The position numbers were made by a program, and so were the translations under genes. From NCBI GenBank assembly GCA_022432975.1, contig CM039508.1, forward strand, positions 32,568,433-32,632,432: a DNA stretch of 64,000 bases, given 5' to 3'. This stretch comes from Begonia masoniana (taxonomy: Eukaryota; Streptophyta; Magnoliopsida; Cucurbitales; Begoniaceae). The notes beneath the pieces are model-generated. The model ran no database searches and had not been told where the DNA came from. It saw nothing but the letters and a program-made list of their open reading frames with translations. Of this stretch, positions 24,172 through 35,000 are shown piece after piece (position 1 is the stretch's first letter; each line of letters opens with the position of its first letter).

Positions 24172-25283
24172 TGATAGGCTACGGGCCTGCAATGGGGTTA
24201 GAAAACGCTTGCAGAAGACAACAAAAAATGAAACAACGATCGGTGCTCGAAGACACCCCAAAACAGACGCTAAACAGACAAAAAATCAAAGAAATAACAG
24301 GGATGATGGCGAGAAGGGAAGAGGGCGTTACCGAACGCTTGCGGAGGTGGGTGCTGCTCAGAACGGTGCGGAAATGATGGAGGAGTGAAATGAAGGCCCA
24401 AAACCGACCCCATAACGACTCGGCGTTTTCGGGTGACAGAATTCCTTCGTTGCCAGCGAAGGAGTTCTCGACGGCGGGAACTATGGCGTTCGCCCTTTCT
24501 CCTCGCTTCCATGGCTTGGAAGAAGAAGGGAAGGACTAAGAACACCCCCTAGCAGCCACAAGCTCGGGGTGCAATCGGGGGCTTCATCCAGGCGCTGCGC
24601 GCCGATGAAGCACCGAGAGAAACTCTCTCTGTCGCTCGCGGAGATCGCTCCGAACAAGAAGAAAAATTCTTCTTTAAATTTCCAAATATTCATTCAACTG
24701 GCTAACCAAATTACAGAGGTGGAGAGAAGCTTAAATACAAGAGGAAGAATTCAGGGAAGAAGAAGGAGAGAAGAGAAGCGCTCTAGAAATCGTCGGGCAA
24801 CAGCTCGATTTGTAGCCGTTGGAGCTTCTGCAGAAAACTCGCGGTCCGGTTCACTGGGCAGCGAGCTTCCAAGTGCTTGTTCACTCCTCTGCTCCTTGGT
24901 TTAGTCCGGTTCAGCTTTGTTTTACCTTGGTTCAGTCCGGTTCAGCCCTTTGTTATTCTCGAATCAGCCGGTTCTGCCCTTGGTTTGCCTTGGTTTAGCA
25001 TCCCCTTTAAAGATCATTACAAACATGCATTCTAAAAGGCTAAAGTTTGCCAAATTATGAATTTTAAACAAAACTAAAGTTTCCTAAAAATATATAAATT
25101 AAATACAAGGCTCGGTTACATAATTTGAATTAAAGGAAAACTAATTCCTTCTTCAATGATCTTCTCCAAGCCTTGAGAAACCATTTACCTACAAAATTCC
25201 ACAAGTCCATTAGATAAATAAAATAGATATAATAAATACTTACCTTGACTTGTGCTCAATGGATCAGGGCCGTGGGCATATCA
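24172..25283 (-). repeat. S2: solo LTR inside G2 5' LTR
   Basis: 1112 bp absent from the G2 3' LTR and flanked by TAATG at 24167-24171 and 25284-25288. On the minus strand it starts TGATATGCCCACGG and matches S1 near its start (GCACAAGYCAAGGTAWGTAT, then GGAATTTTGTAGG). The orientation follows from that match. Open frames within it (24141-24904) have no recognisable domain. Confidence 0.88.
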
Positions 25284-25533
25284 TAATGTTTTGGCGGTTA
25301 GTGACCGGGCGATGTTTTAATTATGCACGTGAAATGCCTGTGTCCGCCGGCAGAGGCGTAATGTATTACGTTGTTGGGTGATGCCTAATGATTCACGTGT
25401 GATGCCTTGAACTAAGTTATGATATAAAAGAAAAATATATAAAAAAAAAAAGAACAAAGGAAAGTTAAGAATATATGGTCAATTCTAATAGAGTCATGAC
25501 TTGGTCTCGACTCTACTGGAGTCGTTACAATTA

Positions 25534-25545
25534 TGGTATCAGAGC
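25534..25545 (+). other. Primer-binding site of G2
   Basis: TGGTATCAGAGC, a perfect match to the initiator-Met-tRNA 3' end, lies four bases inside the 5' LTR. Confidence 0.92.
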
Positions 25546-25619
25546 AAAACCGGGTTCTAAAATCGATTCTGTAGACTGCCTCCCAGCACAGATTGCCACC
25601 TGAGTACACTCCAACAACT

Positions 25620-25680
25620 GTAAGTATTTATGATTTTAGTAATGTCATTAAGTTAAGATATGTTATGATTATTTTCTTAG
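25620..25680 (+). other. Putative 61-nt leader intron of G2
   Basis: CAACAACT/GTAAGTATTT at 25620 and TTTTCTTAG/GAATCCC ending at 25680, 10 nt before the gag ATG at 25691. Equivalent segments precede gag in G1 and G3. Confidence 0.5.
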
Positions 25681-25690
25681 GAATCCCAAA

Positions 25691-28600
25691 ATGGTGAGGG
25701 GACAACAGAGAGAAGACAATGTGGATAGTACCACTATTGCTCAGCTAACGGAGTTGGTTATACGCCAATCACGCCAAATCGAGCAGCTTATGACCACCAG
25801 GGAAGAGCATGGGAACTCTAGCTCTAATGCAAACCATGATCATGGTGGCGAACGCTTCCATAGACTTAGACCACCAACATTTAATGGCCAAGTTTCGGAT
25901 CCTGTTTATGCTGAGGAGTGGATTCGGAAAATGGAGGACATGTTCAAGTACGCCAAGGTCGATGAAGGAGATAGGGTCACTTATGTTATTTTTCATTTGG
26001 AACTGAATGCAAGGCATTGGTGGGACTCAATCCAGTGCACCATTAATGCAGGAGCTATGACCTGGGAAATGTTTAAGATTGCTTTCTTTGATAAATATTT
26101 CAATAGGACCGTTCGGGCCAGCAAGAAGAAGGAGTTCATGAATTTGCGTCAAACTGGCTCTGTGGCGGATTACATATGTAGGTTTGAGGCTTTATCACGG
26201 TTTGCTCCCCGATTGGTTGAGGATGATGAGGACAAGATCCATCAGTTCGTTCAGGGGTTGAAACCTAGTTTGTATATGAGAGTAAAGACTGTTGGAATAC
26301 ATGATATACCATATGGTGAGGTGACGGCTAAGGCCTTGGAACTAGAAGAAGCCGAGATAACAACATATGCACAGCGAGAACAACCAAGGAAGGTCATTAA
26401 GGAGGGTCAGCCGCCACCACGTCAGAACAAAGGATGGTAACCGCAACAGAATAGAGGACCACAACAGCAACAGCAAGGTATAAAGAGACCCTTCAACCCA
26501 AATGATGATCAAGGAAAAGGAAAACGACCATTAGCCCCTCTATGCTCAAACTGCCAGAAGAACCACCATGGCAAGTGCAAGCTACACTCTGGCCTATGCT
26601 ACTGATGTGACAAGGTCGGACATGTAGTCAGAGACTGCCCCATGCCACCAGACCCCAATCGAGCAAGAATAGCACCCAGAGTCTTTGCTATGATGGAGGA
26701 TGAAGATGCTGTGCAGCATACGGTCATAACAGGTACAATTATGGTTTGTGGTATTTCTGCTTACACACTTATAGACACGGGGGCCACCCACTCATTTATA
26801 GCAACCCTGTTTTTCTATAAGAATAAGTTAGGATACTTACCAGCTGATAGGCCATATAGTGTCATGTTACCGTCAGGGAAATCCTTACATTCTGAATAGA
26901 TAGTGAAGGGGGACATTGTATCCTTAAGAGATAAGAAGTTATATGTAGAACTAATAGTACTTGACATGAAGGGATATGAAGTCATATTAAGAATGGATTG
27001 GTTATCCAGACACTATGCCACAATAAGTTGTAGATCTGGATTAGTTGAGTTTCGACCCCCAAATGGAGATCGGTATACCTTCCAAGCTATCCCAAAAATA
27101 AGTAAAATACCGATTATATCCTCACTAGAGACTCAACGGATATTGAAATATGGCTGTGAAAGTTACCTAGCTAGTATAATGGATATTCGGGTGAAGAATA
27201 AGATAGAATTACAAGATATTTCTATAGTCCGAGAGTTCCCTGAAGCATTCTTGGATGATTTGCCAGGATTACCACCTGATAGAGAAATAGAGTTTGTGAT
27301 TGATACATATCCCGAGGCATTACCTGTATCTAAGAATCCTTACCGTATGGCACCTGTTGAATTAAAGGAATTAAAAGTCCAACTATAGGAATTAGTAGAC
27401 AAGGGATTTATACGCCCTAGTAGTTCTCCCTGGGGTGCACCTGTTTTATTCGTTAAGAAGAATGATGGATCTCTTAGAATGTGTATTGACTACAGAGAGC
27501 TAAATAAGTTGACAATTAAGAATAAATATCCTTTACCCCGAATTGATGATTTGTTTGACCAATTACAAGGAGCTAAGGTGCTTTCAAAAATTAACTTACG
27601 CTCGGGTTACTACCAACTGAAGGTTAAGGAGAGTGATATACCAAAGACAACTTTCAGGACCCGCTATGGACATTATGAATTTCTTGTAATGTCGTTTGGT
27701 TTAACAAATGCACCCGCAGCTTTTATGGACTTGATGAATCGTGTGTTTCGTGAGTATTTGGACAAGTTTGTGATTGTGTTTATAGATGACATCCTTATAT
27801 ATTCACGTACTGAGGCTGACCATGCAGAACATCTAAGAATAGTTTTGAAGACATTAAAACAACAACAACTTTATGCCAAGCTGTCTAAGTGTGAGTTCTG
27901 GCTGGATAAGGTCAACTTTTTAGGTCATGTCGTTTCTGCTGAGGGTATATCAGTAGATCCAACCAAGATTCAGGCTGTTAAGGACTAGCCACAGCTAAAG
28001 AATGTCAGTGAAGTCCGTAGTTTCCTTGGTTTGGCAGGTTATTATAGAAAGTTCATTAAGGGATTCTCTATGATAGTTAAGCCTATAACTAATTTAACAA
28101 AGAAGGACACCAAGTACTCTTGGACTGAAGGTTGTGAAGAAGGCTTCCAAACACTTAAGCTGAAGTTGACGACAGCCCCGCTACTGACTCTACCAACCGA
28201 AGAAGGAAAGTTTAGTGTTTACTGTGATGCATCTAAAGTGGGACTGGGCTGTGTTTTGATGCAAGAAGGAAATGTCGCGGCGTATGCCTCTAGGCAGCTG
28301 AAGAGTTATGAACAGAATTACCCCACTCATGATTTAGAGTTAGCCGCAGTTGTTTTTGCACTAAAGATTTGGAGACATTATTTATATGGTCAACAGTGTG
28401 AGGTGTTCTCTGACCATAAGAGCCTGAAGTACCTATTCACCCAAAAGGAATTAAACATGAGGCAAAGACGTTGGTTGGAATTTGTTAAGGATTATGACTT
28501 CGAAATCAAGTATCACTCGGGTAAGGCTAATGTTGTAGCCGATTCTTTAAGTAGAATGTCAACAACAATGCAACCTACGTTATCAACCATGTCTGTACCC

Positions 28601-29252
28601 TTGAGGTCAGAGGTTCAGAAATTTGAATTGGAAATGGTTTCTGAGTTGTCACCCTCACTTGCCAATGTTACAATTAGACCAACTATTTTGGACAAGATCA
28701 AGGAGACACAACAAAAGGATTCGGAGAAAAATAATAGCATGATGAGTAAGTTGCAGGACGCCTCCTCTGAATTCAGTCTCTCCCATGATGGTATTTTAAA
28801 ATTTAGGAATCGATGGTACATTCCTAGTGACAAGAAGTTGCGTGAGTTGATCTTGGCTGAGGCTCACTCATCCTCTTTCTCTGTACACCCTGGTAACACC
28901 AAGATGTATCGGGATTTAAGGTTACACTATTGGTGGCCAAATATGAAGAGGGATATTGCCAAGTATGTGGAGTCATGTCTTGTATGCCAACAAGTTAAAG
29001 TAGAGCACCAACGACCAGGAGGTACCCTTCAACCCTTACTGATCCCCGAATGGAAATGAGAAAACATTGCCATGGATTTTGTTGTTGGACTACCTAAGAC
29101 AACTAAAGGTCATGACAGCATCTGGGTTGTGGTTGACAGAATGATAAAGTCAGCTCACTTCCTACCCGTGAAGACAACATATACGATGGACCAGCTTGCT
29201 GATTTGTATGTTCAGAAAATTATTAGACTGCATGGGATCCCGATATCTATAG
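25691..29252 (+). pseudogene. G2 gag-pol polyprotein, first part, with serial nonsense mutations
   Basis: Starts [13 protein letters not shown] at 25691 and stays in one frame to the G3 insertion at 29252. Gag runs to about 26440, followed by a knuckle (CY-stop-CDKVGHVVRDC, near 26595) and the protease [10 protein letters not shown] (26769). RT (27360-27990) has FIDDILIYS at 27780; RNase H is at about 28210-28500 ([11 protein letters not shown]); the integrase zinc region (28860-29000) and the start of the integrase core ([16 protein letters not shown]) follow. Stops at 26438, about 26604, 26897, 27386, 27986 and 29057 replace Gln, Arg, Gln, Gln, Trp and Trp of the G3 protein. The rest of the integrase continues at 39057. 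No product is expected. Confidence 0.93.
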
Positions 29253-29410
29253 TGTAACGCCCGACATTTCGGCCAGGTGATTTTCTGACCATTCTCATTG
29301 TTACCCTTTATTTAACCTTTATGATTAAATTTAATGTTGAGGCAAATTCATTACAAGTTGAGTAAAACTAGGTTGAGTGGCAATTTTGTAATAAAGACTG
29401 AAGGATTAGG

Positions 29411-29419
29411 TATAAATAG
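29411..29419 (+). promoter_or_regulatory. TATA box, G3 5' LTR
   Basis: TATAAATAG followed by AAAATGGAAACC, 158 bp into the LTR; identical in the 3' LTR at 36624-36632. It is the likely core promoter for the G3 genomic RNA. Confidence 0.8.
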
Positions 29420-29907
29420 AAAATGGAAACCTTAAATCTCATTTAAACCTCACTACAGCCGACATCTCCTCTCGGCGACTCCCTTCTTCTCTGGAGCCTT
29501 CTTCCTCCCCAGCAACTGGTTTTTCAGCCTCCACTCCGATAACCCGCATTCTAGGTAAGATTTTGACAATGTAGATGCCGGGTAGTCATTTAGAACTCTG
29601 TTTTCAGTTGAACTTGTACGTTCGGGCTCTTCAATGGCTGAGTCAGTTGGTTATCGTTCTTTATCTTCATTTGGTAATGTCACCCTTAAATCGATTCTGG
29701 ACCTTTTATATAACCGACCCCGTTTAATCGATAGCTATATCTAGCTGTTTCGGTTTTGGATTTCAGACTGCACAGAGAACCTTAGCTGTTAGATTCTAGG
29801 ATGACTTTCGATTAGAACTTTTAGGACTTTATTTTAACTACTGTAATGTGAAATGTGTTAGGTGAAGAAGTTGAAGAGAAGGTGATTCAAGTTGCTAAGG
29901 AATCCAG

Positions 29908-30544
29908 GTAAGTGAATGTATTAAGTTTCCGGCCAATAGGGCCCTACATCAAAGGATTAAGTTAGATTTAGTGAACATTGTCTGCTATATGTTTGATGAA
30001 ATGTCGATGGATATGGTTCTGTTATTCTCATGTACTCCCCTGTCTTAGTTCGATGATTAAGTGCATTTATGTTATGCATCATGTTTTACTTCTCAAGCAT
30101 ATGAAAATGTTTTGAAATATGTTTTCTCATGAATAAGGTAAGAAGATAAAACTTATGCAACGTGGTTAAGTGAGGGTTGGGGGTGGTTCGGCGTATGTCA
30201 CAGTCCGCAGTAGGACATATGAATACGACCCGCAGTAGGGACCATGATCAAACTCACTGTCGAACCCCCTTTACCGGCACAAATCCTCCCTTAAACCACA
30301 TAATGTAATGAAGAATATGAATGATGAAAGGAATGATGAATATGAGCATGTCTACGAATGATGATTATGAACAATGAATACGAGATACGATTATGAATGA
30401 TGATTAAGATAAGTACATGAAAAGAAAAGACTTATGAGCATGTTTTTCTCCAAGTTATGCATTCATGAACTCATAATAGTTTGCATTCCTTACTAAGCCT
30501 TAGGCTTACAGTTACACCTTATGATGTAGGTGAAGAAATATCAG
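29908..30544 (+). other. Putative LTR intron 2 with complementary ends (G3)
   Basis: CCAG/GTAAGTGAATG ... ATATCAG/GTGAGG, 637 nt. CCTACATCA at 29943-29951 is the exact reverse complement of TGATGTAGG at 30522-30530. Small hairpins lie at 29931-29943 (GGCC-AATAG-GGCC) and 30494-30508 (TAAGC-CTTAG-GCTTA). The same layout recurs in the LTRs of G1, G2, SA and SB and, with one mismatch, S3. Confidence 0.55.
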
Positions 30545-30879
30545 GTGAGGAATTCAAAGTTGATGAAAATGTCTAAGCTCGGTTGCTGGAGGTGATCAGT
30601 GTGAAATCTGTGGCTGGATGGCGATTATGACCCTCTGGTTTTACTCTTAAGGTTTTAATGATAACTATGAACATAAAAGTTTAAGTAGGATGATGTTACT
30701 TATGATTATGGAGCTTGAACTTGTCTAGCTTGAATACTGATTATGAGTATATTATAAGAATATAGAACGAGTGATTTTAACTAAGTCTTCCGCTGTATGA
30801 GTTTTAATGAATCTGTGGTTTATTCTGTTGGTGTCCCGGTATTAAGTTTGAAGTTATGATGTTTGTGCTGCCGGTAGAC

Positions 30880-31700
30880 GAAATGTATTTGTCTATCGGA
30901 AGGTGTGAGTGTTATTATGGAGTTTAGAAATCGGTAGAAGAAGTTTGCTTGTCTACCGGAAGAAGAAGATGTTAGGTTAATGTTTAGTAGTCGGTAGATG
31001 AAAGTACTTGTCTATCGGCAGGAGATGTGTTATTTTGAAGTGTAGAAATCGACAGGAGGATTGTGATGGGAGTCGGGTAAGTTTGACTTCCGGAGGACGT
31101 CATCGGAAGAGGAAAAGTATTTGTCTTCCGGCTGACGTCATCGGCAGGAGAGTTGTGATGGGAGTCGGGTAAGTTTGACTTCCGGAGGACGTCATCGGAA
31201 GAGGAAGAGTATTTGTCTTCCGGCTGACGTCACCGGCAGATAAGGGGTATTTGCCATCGGCAGATGAGAGCCTCGCTTATGGTTCTCTCATCGGCAGACA
31301 TGGGACGTATCATCGGCAGATGGTGAGTTAATCTGTCGGAAGATGTAGTTGTCTTAAGCCATCGGCAGATGACGACAATGTCTGTTATCTGGCGATCGGT
31401 ATGAGTAGTGAGTTAAGTTACCGGAAGATGTGATGCCACGTCATCGGCAGATATAGAGTATTTGCCATCGGCAGATGAGAGCATCGTCTATTGTTCTCTC
31501 ATCGGCAGATGTAGGTGGCTTCCGTTGTATAATTGAACGGTGTTTTAATTGGTCACACGAGTTGCACGTGACTGTCGGCAGATGCAAATATGTGTGCCTG
31601 CCGATAGATGTTTAATGAATCATGTGAGATGCACGTGCTGACCGGTAGAACAACTAGATGTTTGTCGTTTAGCGATCGGCAGGAGTGAAAGCTAAACGCG
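30880..31700 (+). repeat. Degenerate short-unit repeat array in G3 5' LTR
   Basis: Many imperfect copies of ATCGGCAGATG, TCGGTAGA and CTTCCGGCTGACGTCATCGG, including a near-exact duplication of about 100 bp (31045-31130 versus 31140-31230). CACGTG occurs near 31805. It occupies the same LTR position as the arrays of G1, G2, SA and S3. Confidence 0.8.
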
Positions 31701-31846
31701 GTTATTCAGCGAATTTAAGTTAAGATGAGATATGATATAAGTCTGAGAAAAAAAAAAGTATACTACGATTACAGAGGTATAAAAGTACGAATAAGTTTAA
31801 AGGAAAGTCATGACACGTGACGATCCTCCTCGGGTCGTTACAATTA

Positions 31847-31858
31847 TGGTATCAGAGC
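31847..31858 (+). other. Primer-binding site of G3
   Basis: TGGTATCAGAGC, four bases inside the LTR, a perfect initiator-Met-tRNA complement. Confidence 0.94.
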
Positions 31859-31932
31859 TAAACCAGGTTCTAAAATCGGTTCTGTAGACTGCCTTCCAGC
31901 ACAGATTGCCACCTGAGTACTCTCCAACAACT

Positions 31933-31992
31933 GTAAGTGTTTACGATTCTAGTGATGTCATTATGTTAAGATGTGTTTCTATTATTGTTTAG
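31933..31992 (+). other. Putative 60-nt leader intron of G3
   Basis: CAACAACT/GTAAGTGTT begins it and TATTGTTTAG ends it; gag ATG follows 10 nt later at 32003. If it is spliced, the in-frame ATG at 31973 (10 codons upstream) is removed, which supports 32003 as the true start. Confidence 0.55.
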
Positions 31993-32002
31993 GAATCTCA
32001 AG

Positions 32003-35000
32003 ATGGTAAGAGGTCAACAGAGGGAAGACAACGTGGATAGTACCACCGTTGCTCAGCTAATAGAATTAGTTAATCGCCAATCACGACAAATAGAGCAACT
32101 AGTGATTACTAGAGAAGAGCTTGGGAACTCCAGCTCTAATGTAACTCATGATCATGGGGGTGAGCGCTTCCACAGGCTCAGACCCCCGACATTCAATGGC
32201 CAAGTTTCTGACCCTATTTATGCTGAGGAATGGATCCGAAAAGTAGAGGACATGTTTAAGTATGCGAAAGTTGATGAAGGAGATAGAGTCACCTATGCTG
32301 TCTATCATTTGGAGCTGAATGCAAGGCATTGGTGGGATTCTCTTCAGAGCACTGTTAATGCAGAGACTATGACTTGGGATATGTTTAAGACTGCCTTCTT
32401 TGACAAGTACTTCAATAGGACCGTTCAGGCCAGCAAGAAGAAAGAATTCATGAACCTGCGGCAAACTGGCTCTGTGACGGATTATATATGCAAATTCGAT
32501 GCTTTGTCACGGTTTGCTCCCCGACTGGTTGAGAATGATGAAGACAAGATTTACCAATTTGTTCAAGGACTGAAGCCGAGTTTGTATGTGAAGGTAAAGA
32601 CTTCTGGGATACACAATATACCTTATGGCGAAGTGACGGCTAAGGCCCTGGAATTGGAGGAGGCTGAGATGACAGCTTATGCACAGCGTGAACAGCCAAG
32701 GAAGTTCACTAAGGAGACTCAACCACCACCACGGCAGAACAAGGGATGGCAACCCCAGCAGAACAGAAACCAGCAACAACAACAGCAAGGTGTTAAGAGA
32801 TCCTTCAATCCAAGTGATGACCAAGGAAGAGGAAAGCGACCTTCGGCTCCCCTATGTTCCAACTGTCAGAAGAATCACCATGGGGAGTGCAAGCTGCACT
32901 CTGGCCGTTGCTATAGATGCGACAAGGTTGGACACATAGCCAGAGACTGCCCGATGCCATCAGACCCGAATCGAATTAGAGTTGCACCAAGAGTCTATGC
33001 TATGATGGAGGATGAAGATGTTGAACCACACACGGTCATATCAGGTACCATTATGGTTTGTGGTTTTTCTGCTTATACACTTATTGATACGGGAGCCACA
33101 CACTCATTCATAGCAACCCTGTTTGTGTGTAAACATAAGTTAGAACTTTCGCCAGTTGATAAACCGTATAGAGTTATGTTACCATCAGGGAAGTCTTTAC
33201 ATTCTGAGCAAATGTTGAAGGGTGATGTTTTGTCCTTAGGAGATAAGGAGCTATATGTAGAACTGATTATGATTGACATGAAAGGATATGAGATTATTTT
33301 AGGAATGGATTGGTTATTTAGGCATTATGCCACGATTAGTTGTAGGTCTGGCCTAGTTGATTTCCGACCCCCAAATGGAGATCGGTATACCTTCCAAGCT
33401 ATTCCAAAGATGAGTAAGATACCAATCATATCCTCACTAGTGACTCAACGGTTACTGAAGAATGGTTGCTTGAGTTATCTAGCCAACATAATGGATGTCC
33501 GAGTGAAGAATAAGGTGGAACTACAAGATATTCCTACGGTACGAGAGTTTCCTGAAGCATTCTTGGACGATTTACCGGGACTACCACCCGATAGAGAGGT
33601 AGAATTTGTGATTGATACATACCCCGAGGCATTACCTGTGTCTAAGAACCCTTATCGAATGGCACCTGTTGAGTTGAAAGAATTAAAGGTCCAACTACAG
33701 GAATTAGTTGACAAGGGATTTATACGTTCTAGTAGTTCTCCCTGGGGCGCACCTGTCCTTTTCGTTAAAAAGAAAGATGGTTCTCTTAGAATGTGTATAG
33801 ACTACAGAGAACTGAATAAGTTGACAGTCAAGAATAAATATCCTTTACCCCGGATAGATGACCTGTTTGACCAACTACAAGGAGCTAAGGTATTCTCAAA
33901 GATTGACTTACGTTCGGGTTATTACCAACTGAAGGTTAAGGAAGGAGATATACCAAAGACAGCCTTCAGAACCCGCTACGGACATTATGAATTTCTTGTG
34001 ATGTCATTTGGACTGACTAACGCGCCTGCAGCTTTCATGGACTTGATGAACCGAGTATTTCGTGAATACCTGGATAAGTTTGTGATTGTGTTTATAGATG
34101 ACATTTTAGTATACTCACAGACTGAAGCCGACCATGCTGAACATTTGAGAATAGTGTTATCAACCTTAAAACAGCAGCAGCTTTATGCCAAATTGTCCAA
34201 ATGTGAATTTTGGCTGGATAAGGTCAACTTTTTAGGTCATGTCATTTCTGCTGAGGGCATATCAGTAGATCCAACTAAGGTTCAGGCCGTTAAGGATTGG
34301 CCACAGCCAAAGAATGTCAGTGAAGTTCGAAGTTTCCTTGGTCTGGCTGGCTACTATAGAAAGTTCATTAAGGGATTTTCTATGATAGCTAAACCTTTAA
34401 CCAACTTAACCAAGAAGGACCTCAAGTACTCTTGGACCGAAGCTTGTGAAGACAGCTTCCAATCACTGAAACAGAAGTTAACGACAGCCCCATTATTGAC
34501 TCTCCCAACTGAAGAAGGAAAATTTAGTGTTTATTGTGACGCATCCAAGATTGGTTTGGGGTGTGTTTTGATGCAAGAAGGTAAAGTTGTGGCGTATGCC
34601 TCTAGGCAGCTAAAAGGTTATGAACAGAATTACCCCACTCATGATTTAGAGCTAGCTGCAGTTGTTTTTGCTTTAAAAATTTGGAGGCACTATTTGTATG
34701 GACAGCAGTGCGATGTGTTTTCTGACCACAAGAGTTTAAAGTATCTTTTCACCCAAAAGGAATTAAACATGAGACAAAGACGTTGGTTAGAATTTGTTAA
34801 GGACTATGACTTTGAAATCAAGTACCACCCGGGTAAGGCTAATGCTGTAGCCGATGCTTTGAGCAGAATGTCAAAAACAATGCAACCCGCAGTGTCAGTT
34901 TTGTCTGCACCCTTGAGGACTGAAGTTCAGAAGTTTGAATTGGAACTAGTTCCAGAGTTGTCAGCCTTACTTACCGATTTGACCATTCAACCAACGGTTT

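Larger units (their letters stand above)
21979..25529 (+). repeat. 5' LTR of G2, interrupted by S2
   Basis: From TGTAACACCCGACA to GGAGTCGTTACA; 3551 bp including the 1112-bp S2 and a 5-bp duplication. The intron-2 donor is mutated here (CCAAGTAATT near 22670) but intact in the 3' LTR (CCAGGTAAGT). There is a poly-C run at about 23407-23419. The 9-mers are at 22699-22707 and 23296-23304. Confidence 0.93.
29253..31842 (+). repeat. 5' LTR of G3
   Basis: From TGTAACGCCCGACA to CGGGTCGTTACA. In order it holds a TATA box (29411), a donor CTAG/GTAAGA (29555) with acceptor TTTCAG (29766), a donor CCAG/GTAAGT (29908) with acceptor ATATCAG (30544), and a dense repeat array (30880-31700) of ATCGGCAGATG- and GACGTCATCGG-type units. 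Splicing is inferred from conservation with the other LTRs. Confidence 0.96.

Noticed and set aside
24141..24904. Open frames on both strands around S2
   Set aside because: One crosses the G2-S2 junction and the others are overlapping antisense frames in a GC-richer part of a solo LTR; no domain was recognised.
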